A stretch of 64,000 nucleotides of DNA from Variovorax paradoxus. GTDB lineage: Bacteria; Pseudomonadota; Gammaproteobacteria; Burkholderiales; Burkholderiaceae_C. The stretch lies in the NCBI RefSeq assembly GCF_009498455.1, contig NZ_CP045644.1:2359001-2423000 (forward strand), in the 5' to 3' direction. Of this stretch, positions 45,683 through 53,827 are shown piece after piece. The translations under genes were made by a program, and so were the position numbers. The notes under the pieces were generated by a model. That model was not told the DNA's origin, made no database searches, and saw only the letters and a program-made list of their open reading frames with translations. Numbering within the stretch: the stretch's first letter is position 1; the number at the start of each line of letters is the position of its first letter.

Positions 45683-46555
45683 ATGAACGCATTCCTGCAC
45701 CAACTGCTGGCGGGCCTGGCCACCGGCGGCATCTACGCCAGCGTTGCGCTGGCGCTGGTGATGATCTACCAGGCCACGCACCACATCAACTTCGCGCAGG
45801 GCGAGATGGCGATGTTCTCGACCTTCATCGCCTGGAGCCTCATGCAGGCCGGCCTGCCGTACTGGGCCGCCTTCGTCGCGACCGTGGCCTTGTCCTTCGT
45901 GCTCGCGGCCGTGGTGGAGTTCACCGTCATCCGGCCCATGCACGACAAGCCGGCGCTGTCGGTGGTGGTGGTGTTCATCGGCCTCCTGGTGATCTTCCAC
46001 AGCCTGGCGGGCTGGCTCTTCGGCTACACCATCAAGCAGTTCCCGAGCCCGTTCCCGTCGGACGCGTGGTTCGGCAGCGCCATGATGTCGGCGCACGAGA
46101 TGGGTGCCATCGGCGTCACGCTGCTGGTGGTGCTGCTGCTGTTCGCGTTCTTCCGCTTCACGCCGTTGGGCCTGGCGATGCGCGCCGCGGCGCAGAACGC
46201 GGCCTCGTCGCGGCTCGTGGGCATCAACGTCGGGCGCATGCTGATGCTGGGCTGGGGCCTGGCCGGCGCCATCGGCGCGGTGGCCGGAATGATGGTCGCG
46301 CCCGTGGTCTTTCTCGACCCGCACATGATGACCGGCGTGCTGCTCTACGCCTTTGCCGGTGCGCTCATCGGCGGCATCGACAGCCCCGTGGGCGCGGTGC
46401 TCGGCGGCTTCATCGTCGGCGTGCTCGAGAACCTCATCGGCACCTACGTGGTGGGCACCGAACTCAAGCTGTCGGTGGCACTGGTGCTGATCGTCGGCGT
46501 GCTCATCGTCAAGCCCTCCGGCCTCATGGGCCGCAAACTGGTCACGAGAGTCTGA
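45683..46555 (+). CDS. livH: Liv-type ABC transporter permease LivH
   Basis: 290 residues with about eight hydrophobic spans. The N-terminal LLAGLATGGIYASVALALVMIYQATHHINFAQGEMAMF is the LivH hallmark. GLAMRAAAQNAASSRLVGIN is the conserved cytoplasmic loop that contacts the ATPases. It forms the membrane channel with LivM. Confidence 0.92.
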   Translation: MNAFLHQLLAGLATGGIYASVALALVMIYQATHHINFAQGEMAMFSTFIAWSLMQAGLPYWAAFVATVALSFVLAAVVEFTVIRPMHDKPALSVVVVFIGLLVIFHSLAGWLFGYTIKQFPSPFPSDAWFGSAMMSAHEMGAIGVTLLVVLLLFAFFRFTPLGLAMRAAAQNAASSRLVGINVGRMLMLGWGLAGAIGAVAGMMVAPVVFLDPHMMTGVLLYAFAGALIGGIDSPVGAVLGGFIVGVLENLIGTYVVGTELKLSVALVLIVGVLIVKPSGLMGRKLVTRV

Positions 46556-46559
46556 TCGC

Positions 46560-47594
46560 ATGAACTCCCCTCAAGCCTCCTCCTTGCCGACCGCCATGGC
46601 ACCGCTCGCTACATCGGCCAGCGCACGCGCCGGCGCCGCCAAGCCCTCGCGCTCGCCGCTCATGTGGGTCGGCCTGCTGATCGTGCTGGCCATCGGCATC
46701 ACCTTCGTGGCGCGCGGCTACCAGCTGTTCCAGGCGACGATGGTGATCTCGTATGCGATCGCGCTGCTGGGCCTGAACATCCTCACGGGCTACAACGGGC
46801 AGATCTCGCTGGGCCACGGCGCCTTCTATGCCATTGGCGCCTACACCACCGGCATCCTCATGGAGCACGCGGGCGTGCCGTACTGGCTCACGGTGCCGGC
46901 GGCGGCCGTGGTGTGCCTGATCGTCGGTTACCTGTTCGGGCGGCCCGCGCTCAAGCTCGAAGGGCTGTACCTGGCGCTCGCCACCTTCGCGCTCGGCGTG
47001 GCGATGCCGCAGCTGCTCAAGTACAAGCACCTCGAGGCCTGGACCGGCGGCGTGCAGGGCATCGTGCTCATGAAGCCCGCCGCGCCCTTCGGCCTGCCGC
47101 TCAACGAAGACCAGTGGCTCTACCTGTTCTCGCTGTTCGTCGCGGTCGTGATGTTCTTCATTGCCCACAACCTGCTGCAAAGCGGCAGCGGCCGGGCCAT
47201 GCGCGCCATCCGCGACCACGCCATGGCCTCGGAGGCGATGGGCGTGGACAACAGCCACTACAAGGCCATGACCTTCGGCGTCTCGGCCGCGTACACCGGC
47301 GTGGGCGGCGCGCTGTCGGCCATTGCCGTGCAGTTCGTGGCGCCCGATTCGTTCACGCTGTTTTTGTCGATCTCGCTGCTGGTGGGCATCGTGGTGGGTG
47401 GCGTGGGCACGCTGTACGGCGCGATCTTCGGCGCCCTCTTCATCATGTTCGTGCCCTCGCTGGCCGAGAAGGTCTCCAAGGCCGCGCCATGGGCGGTGTA
47501 CGGCGTGGTGCTGATCGCCTTCATGTTCGCGATGCCCGGCGGCGTGGTCGGGTTGCTGCGCAAGCTCCAGGCACGCGTCGCCCGTGCACGATGA
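46560..47594 (+). CDS. livM: Liv-type ABC transporter permease LivM
   Basis: 344 residues with an Ala/Ser-rich cytoplasmic N-terminus and about nine membrane spans. ALLGLNILTGYNGQISLGHGAFYAIGAY is the LivM hallmark. GRAMRAIRDHAMASEAMGV is the ATPase-contact loop. Four bases separate it from livH. It is the last transporter gene; no LivK-type receptor follows. Confidence 0.92.
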   Translation: MNSPQASSLPTAMAPLATSASARAGAAKPSRSPLMWVGLLIVLAIGITFVARGYQLFQATMVISYAIALLGLNILTGYNGQISLGHGAFYAIGAYTTGILMEHAGVPYWLTVPAAAVVCLIVGYLFGRPALKLEGLYLALATFALGVAMPQLLKYKHLEAWTGGVQGIVLMKPAAPFGLPLNEDQWLYLFSLFVAVVMFFIAHNLLQSGSGRAMRAIRDHAMASEAMGVDNSHYKAMTFGVSAAYTGVGGALSAIAVQFVAPDSFTLFLSISLLVGIVVGGVGTLYGAIFGALFIMFVPSLAEKVSKAAPWAVYGVVLIAFMFAMPGGVVGLLRKLQARVARAR

Positions 47595-47617
47595 CGCGAT
47601 GCTGATCGCCTGCGTGA

Positions 47618-47668
47618 TTCAACGGCGTGGACCTCGACCCGGTCGGGCCCGCGCTGAACATGAAGTGA
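47618..47668 (+). pseudogene. Possible C-terminal remnant of a deleted gene
   Basis: The frame reads FNGVDLDPVGPALNMK and then TGA, with no start codon and no continuation upstream. It stands where a LivK-type substrate-binding protein would be expected. The identity is not established; it is only suggestive of another deletion scar in this operon. Confidence 0.3.
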
Positions 47669-47705
47669 CCACCATTCATCCATCCACGCCCTTCGGAGCC
47701 CACCC

Positions 47706-48515
47706 ATGAGCCAGCCTGACGACCAGGACCCCCTTCTGTACGAACGCGACGGCGACGTCGCCATCCTCAGTTTCAACATTCCCAAGCGGCTCAACCCGCT
47801 CACCGTGCCGCTGCAGGAGGCCCTGCGCCAGCGGCTCGCGCAGCTGCGCGACGAAGGCGAGGTGCGTGCGGTGGTGCTCACCGGCGTCGGCAAATCGTTC
47901 TGCGTGGGCGCCGACCTCGGCAGCATGGACGCCAGCGCGCCCGGCAGCCTGGGCCAGCGCACGGCCGACGCGATGGAGGCGCTGTCGAACCGCCTCATCG
48001 AAGACCTGCGCAGCTTGCCCTTCCCCGTGGTGAGCGCCATCAACGGCCCCGCCGCAGGCGCCGGCGTGGGCGTGGCGCTGGCCGCCGACGTCGTGCTGGT
48101 GGCGCGCTGCGCCTACTTCTACCTGCCCTTCATGCCGCGCCTGGGCATCGTGCCCGACCTGGGCACCACCTGGTTCCTCGAGCGGCTCGTGGGCCGCGCA
48201 AGAGCCATTGGCATGTCGCTGCTCGGCGAGCGCCTGTCGGGCGAACAGGCCGCGCAATGGGGCCTCGTGTGGGCCTGCGTGGACGACGCCGAACTGCGCG
48301 CCCATGCGGTGGCCATTGCGCAGCGGCTCGCGCGCCTGCCCGCACACGCGGCGCACGAGATCCGCGCCGTGTACGAATCGGCCGCGAGCCAGTCGCTCGT
48401 CGGCCAGATGCGCCACGAGGCCGAGCGCCAGCGCGAGCTGATCGACCGGCCCGACTTCGCCGAAGGCGTGAAGGCCTTCATGGAGAAACGCGAGCCCGTG
48501 TTCCGTCGACCATGA
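47706..48515 (+). CDS. Enoyl-CoA hydratase/isomerase family protein
   Basis: 269 residues of crotonase fold. Oxyanion-hole segments KSFCVGADLGSM and NGPAAGAGVGVALAADVVL are present. The second Glu region reads MPRLGIVPDLGTTWFLERLVG, with Asp, so it resembles 1,2-epoxyphenylacetyl-CoA isomerase-type and other isomerase-like members more than classical hydratase. The C-terminal FAEGVKAFMEKREPVF is typical. Its stop overlaps the start of the phosphotransferase gene, so the two products are made together. Confidence 0.87.
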   Translation: MSQPDDQDPLLYERDGDVAILSFNIPKRLNPLTVPLQEALRQRLAQLRDEGEVRAVVLTGVGKSFCVGADLGSMDASAPGSLGQRTADAMEALSNRLIEDLRSLPFPVVSAINGPAAGAGVGVALAADVVLVARCAYFYLPFMPRLGIVPDLGTTWFLERLVGRARAIGMSLLGERLSGEQAAQWGLVWACVDDAELRAHAVAIAQRLARLPAHAAHEIRAVYESAASQSLVGQMRHEAERQRELIDRPDFAEGVKAFMEKREPVFRRP

Positions 48516-49546
48516 GCGGGGCTGCTGATTCCACCGCCGCTGCGGGCTTCGAGTTCGACGCCGAACGCCTGCAGCGCCACCTACGCAGCGCGTTGCCCGA
48601 GCTCGAAGGCCCGATGCGCCTGGCGCGCATCGGCGGCGGGCAGTCGAACCCCACCTTCTTCGTCGACTTCGACAACCGCGCCTTGGTGCTGCGCAAGCAG
48701 CCGCCCGGCGAGCTGCTGCCCTCGGCCCATGCGGTCGACCGCGAGTACCGCGTGCTGCGCGCACTGGCCGACACCGACGTGCCCGTGCCGCGCACCGTGC
48801 TGTACTGCGACGACCGCGCCGTGGTGGGCACGCCCTTCTACGTCATGGACAAGCTCGAAGGCCGCGTGCTGTCGAACTACGCGCTGCCCGGCATTGCGCC
48901 CGCCGAGCGCCGCGCGTACTACTTCGCGATGGCCGAAACCCTGGCGCGCCTGCATGCGGTCGACCTTGCGGCCGTCGGCCTCACCGACTACGGCCGCCCC
49001 GGCAACTTCTTCCAGCGCCAGATCGCGCGCTGGACCCGGCAGTGGGAGGCTTCACGCACCCGCGAAGACGCCAACATCAATCGCCTCATCGCCTGGCTGC
49101 CGGCCAACTTGCCACCGGGCGACCAGACCACCATTGCGCACGGCGACTTCCGTTTCGGCAACCTCATGTTCCACCCCACCGAGCCGCGCGTGATCGCCGT
49201 GCTCGACTGGGAGCTGTCCACCCTGGGCCACCCCCTGGCCGACGTGGCCTACAACTGCATGGCCTGGCACACCGGCGCCGACGAGTTCGAAGGCATGCAG
49301 GGCATCGACCTCGCGGCCGAAGGCATCCCCACGCAAGCCGAGTACATCGCCCGCTACCAGCAGGCCGGCGGCTGCGCCGAGCCGGTGACCAACTTTCACC
49401 TGGCGTTCTCGCTGTTCCGCTTCGCCGTGATCCTCGAAGGCATCGCGGCGCGCGCGAAGAGCGGCAGCGCGGCGGCGGCAGATGCAGTGCAGGTGGGCGC
49501 GCAGGCCGCGGGGTTTGCGCGGCGGGCGGTGGCGTTGATCGATTAG
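48512..49546 (+). CDS. LvaA/ACAD10-11-type acyl-CoA phosphotransferase
   Basis: 344 residues of the aminoglycoside-phosphotransferase superfamily. Kinase-like motifs are LRKQPPGELLPSAHAVDREY (Lys and Glu), HGDFRFGNLMFH (catalytic loop) and VLDWELSTLGHPLADVAY (metal-binding Asp). This motif set marks the branch of ACAD10/11 N-terminal domains and of LvaA, which phosphorylates the hydroxyl group of 4-hydroxyacyl-CoA in levulinate catabolism. In human ACAD11 the kinase and dehydrogenase are fused; here they are separate genes (dehydrogenase at 41595). An antibiotic-resistance role is unlikely given the context. Confidence 0.87.
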   Translation: MSGAADSTAAAGFEFDAERLQRHLRSALPELEGPMRLARIGGGQSNPTFFVDFDNRALVLRKQPPGELLPSAHAVDREYRVLRALADTDVPVPRTVLYCDDRAVVGTPFYVMDKLEGRVLSNYALPGIAPAERRAYYFAMAETLARLHAVDLAAVGLTDYGRPGNFFQRQIARWTRQWEASRTREDANINRLIAWLPANLPPGDQTTIAHGDFRFGNLMFHPTEPRVIAVLDWELSTLGHPLADVAYNCMAWHTGADEFEGMQGIDLAAEGIPTQAEYIARYQQAGGCAEPVTNFHLAFSLFRFAVILEGIAARAKSGSAAAADAVQVGAQAAGFARRAVALID

Positions 49547-49562
49547 CCGGTAGCGAACCGGC
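49546..49562. terminator. Hairpin between convergent genes
   Basis: A perfect 6-bp stem (GCCGGT / ACCGGC) with loop AGCGA begins at the last base of the phosphotransferase stop codon. There is no T-run, but it separates convergent genes and could end transcription. Confidence 0.35.
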
Positions 49563-49583
49563 CAGAGCCGGGCAGGGCGCCCG

Positions 49584-49976
49584 TCAGCCGCCGATGGGCG
49601 AGCACAGCTCGACCAGCGTGCCGTCGGGGCAGCGCACGTACGAGACCACCTGTCCCCAGGGCTTGGTCACCGGCGCCGACAGCTGCGTGGCGCCGGCTGC
49701 GAGCGCACGGCTGTGCGCGGCAGGCACGTCGGGCGTCACGAGGCCCAGCTCCATGCCCAGCGGTTGGGCGGAATCCGAGGCGGCGACATGCCCGCCCGGA
49801 AAGTTGGAGTCGGCGAGCGCGTGTGCGGCAAAGGACAGCGTGGTTTCGCCGGTTTCGACCTCGCCATAAGTGCCCGATTCGTGCAGGAAGCGCGTGGGCA
49901 GGCCGAAGGCTTGTTCGAAGAACTTCAGCGATTGGGCGACGTCGGGAACGTAGACGATGGTGTAGCCGAGTTTCAT
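49584..49976 (-). CDS. VOC-family (glyoxalase/dioxygenase fold) protein
   Basis: 130 residues with the paired beta-alpha-beta-beta-beta pattern: YTIVYVPDVAQSLKFFEQAFGL at the start, and the closing CPDGTLVELCSP containing the metal-binding Glu. The first metal position, commonly His, is Tyr here. The family includes lyases, dioxygenases and binding or resistance proteins, so no reaction can be given. It is a stand-alone gene at the border between the acyl-CoA region and the immunity-like array. Confidence 0.85.
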   Translation of the reverse strand: MKLGYTIVYVPDVAQSLKFFEQAFGLPTRFLHESGTYGEVETGETTLSFAAHALADSNFPGGHVAASDSAQPLGMELGLVTPDVPAAHSRALAAGATQLSAPVTKPWGQVVSYVRCPDGTLVELCSPIGG

Positions 49977-49997
49977 GGGCGAGGGCGCGTTGCTTGC

Positions 49998-50450
49998 TTA
50001 CTGCGCTTCCAGCCGCTCTGCAATCTCGCGCGCCCCGAGTTCCCGCACCGTGGCCAGTCGCTCCAGCTGCGCCGCACGCGGGCGTGCCTTGCCTTGTTCC
50101 CAGTGATAGATCGTCTGACCCGACACACCGACCAGCTGCCCATAGATCGCCGCGGACAACCCGAGCTTGGCGCGGTGCGCGGCCAGCCGGTTGGCACTGA
50201 AGCGGCGCTTGGGGCCGCCCGCGTCGGCGTCGTCGCCCGCAGCACTGGCTGCTGAGGCCGGTGCCTGACGCGCGGAGCCCTTGGCAACCTTGCGCAATTC
50301 TTTTTCAAGCGCGCTCACCTGACGGCGCAACTCGGCAATCGATGCCCGGTGCGCAACGGAGGCCTTCTTGAGGGTTTCGATCTCCGCTCGCACTTCCTTG
50401 CGAGCGACACGGGAGATTTCGGCTTTGAGGATGGAGGCGATGTTTGGCAT
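49998..50450 (-). CDS. Coiled-coil protein with C-terminal XRE-type helix-turn-helix
   Basis: 150 residues from the ATG at 50450. The N-terminal 60 residues form a charged coiled coil (IAELRRQVSALEKELRKV). A flexible Ala/Gly linker follows. The C-terminal HTH reads RLAAHRAKLGLSAAIYGQLVGVSGQTIYHWEQGKARP, a clear XRE/Cro-type DNA-binding domain. It is probably a small regulator or nucleoid-associated DNA-binding protein. The VOC gene begins only 21 bp after its stop, on the same strand. Confidence 0.82.
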   Translation of the reverse strand: MPNIASILKAEISRVARKEVRAEIETLKKASVAHRASIAELRRQVSALEKELRKVAKGSARQAPASAASAAGDDADAGGPKRRFSANRLAAHRAKLGLSAAIYGQLVGVSGQTIYHWEQGKARPRAAQLERLATVRELGAREIAERLEAQ

Positions 50451-50851
50451 GGGGGGATTGTGCTCAATTTGGGGAGACAAATGGAGGGTGCGTGCTGTAG
50501 GCGGATGCCGTCGTTTATGGGGCAGCAGGTGTTGGAGCTCTCAAAGAGCTGCGAATTTCTTCGTTGAACTCCAAATTCCCGATGCCGATGGATGCTTGCC
50601 GCGCCGGTTGTCAAAACTGCGCTTATCAGGTTGAAAGGCTTCGTCCGAGCGTTCGAAGTAGCGCTATCGACAGCAGCCGTCGTTCAAGACGAGCACTCAA
50701 CTGGTACCCGTAGCTGCGCTTCTGACGGATCTGACAAACGACTCACTGAAAGCCGCGGCCCTGGCCTGCCACGACGGCAAGCCGTACGCGCTGTGCAGGC
50801 GTTTGACGGGAAACTCTATGATCGCGCGATCAATAACGAGGAGAGACCGAA
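50451..50851. other. Intergenic region without recognised gene
   Basis: About 400 bp separate the divergent HTH and lipoprotein genes. Short open frames here show no family-like sequence. Base composition falls towards the array on the right. A -10-like hexamer and a palindrome lie at the right end and are listed separately. Confidence 0.6.
50817..50831 (+). promoter_or_regulatory. -10-like TATGAT overlapped by a 12-bp palindrome
   Basis: TATGAT (50817-50822) is a good -10 match 29 bp before the lipoprotein ATG. GATCGCGCGATC (50820-50831) is perfectly self-complementary and overlaps it, so it could be an operator. GAGGAG follows as ribosome-binding site. No -35 at the right distance is convincing. 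Confidence 0.4.
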
Positions 50852-51556
50852 ATGAAGAAGATTGCCGCCATCGTCATGGCGTTTCTGGTCACCGGCTGCG
50901 TCACGGCGCCGCCCGTCAAACCGCCAGAGATTCAAATCACGAACATCCCCTCACTTAATGTTGAGGCGACTGCAGACATCGGCGAAACGTTGGTGGCGAA
51001 AGGCAAGCTCTACGTCTTTGATGGTTTGGACTTGCAGGAGCGCATCACTGACAACGGGATCATGCGCGAGTACATTGTGGAGCCGAATGCGATGCGGCTC
51101 GAGCGAGAGGATGCTGATGGAACCCAGTTCTTTTTTGCATCGCCCGGCGCTTACTGGATCAACGACAAGTACACACGTCGCCGCGCCGAGCCCTTCGGAG
51201 GCTATCTCACTAGGAAGAAGAACGGCACATTGCAATTGATCGGCTCATATGACATGACGGGGGCCGGCAAGATCAATCCGGCCGCGCCACGCCACCGCGT
51301 CGGCAAGATCGTCGATAAGACGCAGCCGAATTTCAGGCAAGAATTGCTGTATGGGGGGCGGATTGGCAATCAGATCAAGATCACTTATCGCGAGTTTGCG
51401 GGCGATCTCATCAGACCAGGGTTCACACAAGAAGCTCAGTACGACTTGAGCACCGAACAGACGATCGGCTTCAAAAGCGTGCGGATCGAGGTCATTGAGG
51501 CCACCAATACTCGAATCAGATACAAGGTGCTTGCTTCTTTCCCGGACTCGCTCTAG
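50852..51556 (+). CDS. Predicted lipoprotein, unknown function
   Basis: 234 residues. Signal peptide MKKIAAIVMAFLVTGC ends in a lipobox (VTGC). The mature part contains a beta-rich domain with YLTRKKNGTLQLIGSYD and a C-terminal repeat-like ITYREFAGDLIRPGFTQEAQY. No family is recognised. It is the first gene of the accessory region and less GC-rich than the metabolic genes. Its ribosome-binding site GAGGAGAG is strong. Confidence 0.8.
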   Translation: MKKIAAIVMAFLVTGCVTAPPVKPPEIQITNIPSLNVEATADIGETLVAKGKLYVFDGLDLQERITDNGIMREYIVEPNAMRLEREDADGTQFFFASPGAYWINDKYTRRRAEPFGGYLTRKKNGTLQLIGSYDMTGAGKINPAAPRHRVGKIVDKTQPNFRQELLYGGRIGNQIKITYREFAGDLIRPGFTQEAQYDLSTEQTIGFKSVRIEVIEATNTRIRYKVLASFPDSL

Positions 51557-51631
51557 CAACGCAGACCCTGGTGCCCGGCGGCGATGCTCCAATTCGATTC
51601 ACGCTGACGACGTCCGCTTCGGAGGAGTTTC

Positions 51632-51700
51632 AAGTTCCGCTCAGGGCCCTGAGCGGCCGATCGTCCTGCTCCAAAGCAGACGGTGAAAGAAGGTCTCCAC
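51632..51700 (+). repeat. Diverged copy of the array repeat
   Basis: GAGCGGCCGATCGT and CTCCAAAGCAGACGG match the two ends of the intergenic repeat found through the array. It follows the lipoprotein gene. Confidence 0.5.
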
Positions 51701-51706
51701 GCCGCC

Positions 51707-52111
51707 TCACCAGCCAACGTGTGCGAAGCCGCCTTCGTGGTGGAAGACGCTGAGAGCAGCGATCTCGCGCCACAGAAAGATGACGTCCCCATCAAACATG
51801 AATTGGGAGGACTGGTTCATCCTCAGGCGCAACTCGTCGACGGGACACTGCAGCGACTGCCCATCGATGAAGCTTTCGTCAGTCACAACAAGGACCTGAC
51901 CCGTCGGAAGCACCTTGTCCGTGAAGATCAGATCGAATAGCTGACCCTTACCGTTCGGTGCATCGAGGTCGGGCCAGGTAGTGATGGTTACGAAGTTGTA
52001 GGGGATTCCGGCCCGATCAGCCGCTTCGAGGATCGCATCCGGCTGCAGTTTTGCACCAGGAACCACACGATCCAACAGCTGGAGCGGAAGCGAAAGAGGA
52101 TCGGTCTTCAT
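51707..52111 (-). CDS. Small protein of the immunity-like array, unknown family
   Basis: 134 residues from the ATG at 52111. The predicted fold is mixed alpha/beta: an N-terminal helix (LPLQLLDRVVPGAKL), then TWPDLDAPNGKGQLFDLIFTDKVL and QFMFDGDVIFLWREIAAL. It is acidic, without signal peptide or membrane segment. I recognise no family. Size, acidity and neighbours agree with an immunity protein. Confidence 0.7.
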   Translation of the reverse strand: MKTDPLSLPLQLLDRVVPGAKLQPDAILEAADRAGIPYNFVTITTWPDLDAPNGKGQLFDLIFTDKVLPTGQVLVVTDESFIDGQSLQCPVDELRLRMNQSSQFMFDGDVIFLWREIAALSVFHHEGGFAHVGW

Positions 52112-52209
52112 GTTGTTGGGACGTAGTTGGGCATGTCTGCTTGTGGCCGAATTCTGCAGTAGTCGCTGAGGCATGATTCAGCTATTCGCACAAAAACTGG
52201 ACATCGGAA

Positions 52210-52572
52210 ATGCAGTTCGTACGCTTGGGGGAGTTTTTCGCTGCTGCCCGTATTACCGGACCAACGCACAACTTGCTTCAGATTCGACTCGGTGGCCCCC
52301 TCGATGGCTTTCCCATCTGTGAGCGACTCGCCGGCACAGGCGAGTGCCGGCACAAGCCTTTGAACGAAGATCAGCTCGTCCAACACGTGCTACGCGGGGT
52401 GGCGGAAGCCAACCAGCATCTGGGCTCCGCCTACGTGGTCTCACACATTCGATACGTCGAGAACGATACGCCTCCCGAAAAAGCATATGGCTTCATGGCA
52501 ATGCGGATCGTTGAGCACTATCACAATGGTGGTGCGTTCGAATCTGGTCTGTTGACTGAACAGGACGGTTGA
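52210..52572 (+). CDS. Hypothetical protein in the immunity-like array
   Basis: 120 residues on the plus strand, against the trend of the array. The central sequence ICERLAGTGECRHKPLNEDQ and the C-terminal YVVSHIRYVENDTPPEKAYG look like a folded, soluble protein. GACATCGGAA upstream is only a weak ribosome-binding site. No family is recognised. It is followed directly by a copy of the intergenic repeat. Confidence 0.65.
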   Translation: MQFVRLGEFFAAARITGPTHNLLQIRLGGPLDGFPICERLAGTGECRHKPLNEDQLVQHVLRGVAEANQHLGSAYVVSHIRYVENDTPPEKAYGFMAMRIVEHYHNGGAFESGLLTEQDG

Positions 52573-52605
52573 AGGTCTGCTGTTGGCCGCGATGGGACCT
52601 TCAAG
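52571..52605 (+). repeat. Array repeat, short copy
   Basis: GAAGGTCTGCTGTTGGCCGC is the left end of the repeat. It separates two convergent genes. Confidence 0.6.
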
Positions 52606-52987
52606 GAACCAACTCGCTGACTACGCCGATTCCGACAATCCTTGCACCTTCTAAGATCTGGAATTGTGATCCAACGACCAGATCCCCGTAGTCGACATTG
52701 GGTGCATAGATGAACGCGACCTCAGCATCTGTACAAATTCCGGGCTGAATCGGCTCGCTGGATTCATCGCCCGAAAAGACCACCCCCAAGTACTCTCCAT
52801 TGCCGACGCGAAAGTGAGGTCTGTACTTTCGGGTCAAGTACGCGGGCATCGTTCGACCGCTAACTTCCGCGGCAACGAACTGAACTATCACCTTCGCACC
52901 GGGCATATATTGGGCTTGATCGTATGACTGCTGGGGAACGAACTGGAGCCGGATTGTGAGCGTCGGGTTCTGGCCGCGACGCGTCAT
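52601..52987 (-). CDS. Orphan EF-Tu domain-3-like protein
   Basis: 128 residues. The C-terminal half follows the beta-barrel pattern of elongation factor Tu domain 3: YRPHFRVGNGEYLGVVF, a central PIQPG, and the closing FQILEGARIVGIGVVSEL, comparable to the FAIREGGRTVGAGVV end of EF-Tu. There is no GTPase domain. Several interbacterial toxins require EF-Tu to enter or act. An EF-Tu-like small protein among immunity genes could therefore act as a decoy; that is inference. The start at 52987 lies inside a repeat copy, so the first residues (MTRRGQ) come from repeat sequence. Confidence 0.65.
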   Translation of the reverse strand: MTRRGQNPTLTIRLQFVPQQSYDQAQYMPGAKVIVQFVAAEVSGRTMPAYLTRKYRPHFRVGNGEYLGVVFSGDESSEPIQPGICTDAEVAFIYAPNVDYGDLVVGSQFQILEGARIVGIGVVSELVP

Positions 52988-53007
52988 GCTTCGCGGCACT
53001 CTGAAAT

Positions 53008-53286
53008 CTAGTCCATATGGATGGCGATGGTCCTCGAATCGAGCGCAATTTTTTGCAGCGTGCGATAGAAATTGCCGTCCTGCCAACGGCGCAGGACGTC
53101 GGTGTTCACAAAGCGGAGCACGCACTCCCCAGGCCAACCTGGTCCCCCCGCGCTCAGTGCATCCCAGAGCGCGTCGAAATTGCGGCCAAAGAGTTGTGCA
53201 CCCTCCGGTTGTGTCGTCGACAGGTAGGCTGCCCAAAAATCTGCTTCGTCGTTGAACTCACTGCAGTCGATGATGAATTCACGCAT
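53008..53286 (-). CDS. Barstar-family ribonuclease inhibitor
   Basis: 92 residues. LFGRNFDALWDALSAGGPGWP corresponds to the barstar segment in which Asp and Trp contact barnase-type ribonucleases. The N-terminal strand REFIIDCSEFNDEADFWAAY also fits. The protein would protect the cell from a secreted RNase toxin. No barnase-like gene is present in the window, so it is an orphan immunity gene or its toxin is part of a larger protein elsewhere. Confidence 0.83.
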   Translation of the reverse strand: MREFIIDCSEFNDEADFWAAYLSTTQPEGAQLFGRNFDALWDALSAGGPGWPGECVLRFVNTDVLRRWQDGNFYRTLQKIALDSRTIAIHMD

Positions 53287-53317
53287 TACTCATGACGTTC
53301 GAAATTGAGGGGACGAG

Positions 53318-53356
53318 GTGGAAGTCTGCTATTGGCCGACGTCAGTCGTTCGCCGC
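53318..53356 (+). repeat. Array repeat copy
   Basis: GAAGTCTGCTATTGGCCGAC marks the left end. It lies between the barstar gene and the next minus-strand gene and covers the latter's stop codon. Confidence 0.6.
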
Positions 53357-53725
53357 GTCTACGAAGTAGCGAGCATAGAACGTCCGAGCGTCCTCCCAGT
53401 CGTCTTCGAAGGCGTCAAGGTACTTGCCGTAGTCTGCGATGGCTGACCAGTCATTCCTCGCGATTGCCAAGCGAGACTGATCTTCGAAAAAAGACCGCAG
53501 CTCCGGCCACCGGAGCGCGTGCATGCAGACCTGTACAAACTCTTTCGGCGCGTACCCCCGCATCGTTCTAAATTTGTCCTCGAAGGCGTTGCGTAGGGCT
53601 GGAAAGCTTCCAACAAGGTCAATCGCTTTAGATGCGAACGGAAGCACCTCGGGCGCGTCGAAGACTTCGCCGAGCTTGTGCTCGGCACGCTTCGCAAGGT
53701 CCACGAGTTGGTCAGCAGGCTTCAC
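53342..53725 (-). CDS. Small helical protein of the immunity-like array
   Basis: 127 residues, almost entirely helical by sequence (PEVLPFASKAIDLVGSFPAL, VQVCMHALRWPELRSFF, AIADYGKYLDAFEDDWEDA). It is acidic, without signal peptide. The family is not recognised. It would be an immunity candidate by position alone. Confidence 0.7.
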   Translation of the reverse strand: MKPADQLVDLAKRAEHKLGEVFDAPEVLPFASKAIDLVGSFPALRNAFEDKFRTMRGYAPKEFVQVCMHALRWPELRSFFEDQSRLAIARNDWSAIADYGKYLDAFEDDWEDARTFYARYFVDAAND

Positions 53726-53790
53726 AAAATCCTCTTATGTGGCGATTTGGCGCAAAGGTCCAGTTTTGGCGCCAAATTCTGCCGCGACGG

Positions 53791-53827
53791 CGAACGTCTG
53801 GTTCTAGCCGTATGCAGCGCTCACGGG
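53791..53827 (+). repeat. Array repeat, degenerate copy
   Basis: CGAACGTCTGGTTCTAGCCG is a diverged left end, lying between two minus-strand genes. Confidence 0.5.

Noticed and set aside
48512..49546. Aminoglycoside resistance phosphotransferase
   Set aside because: The fold matches, but the motifs and beta-oxidation context fit the LvaA/ACAD10-11 branch.
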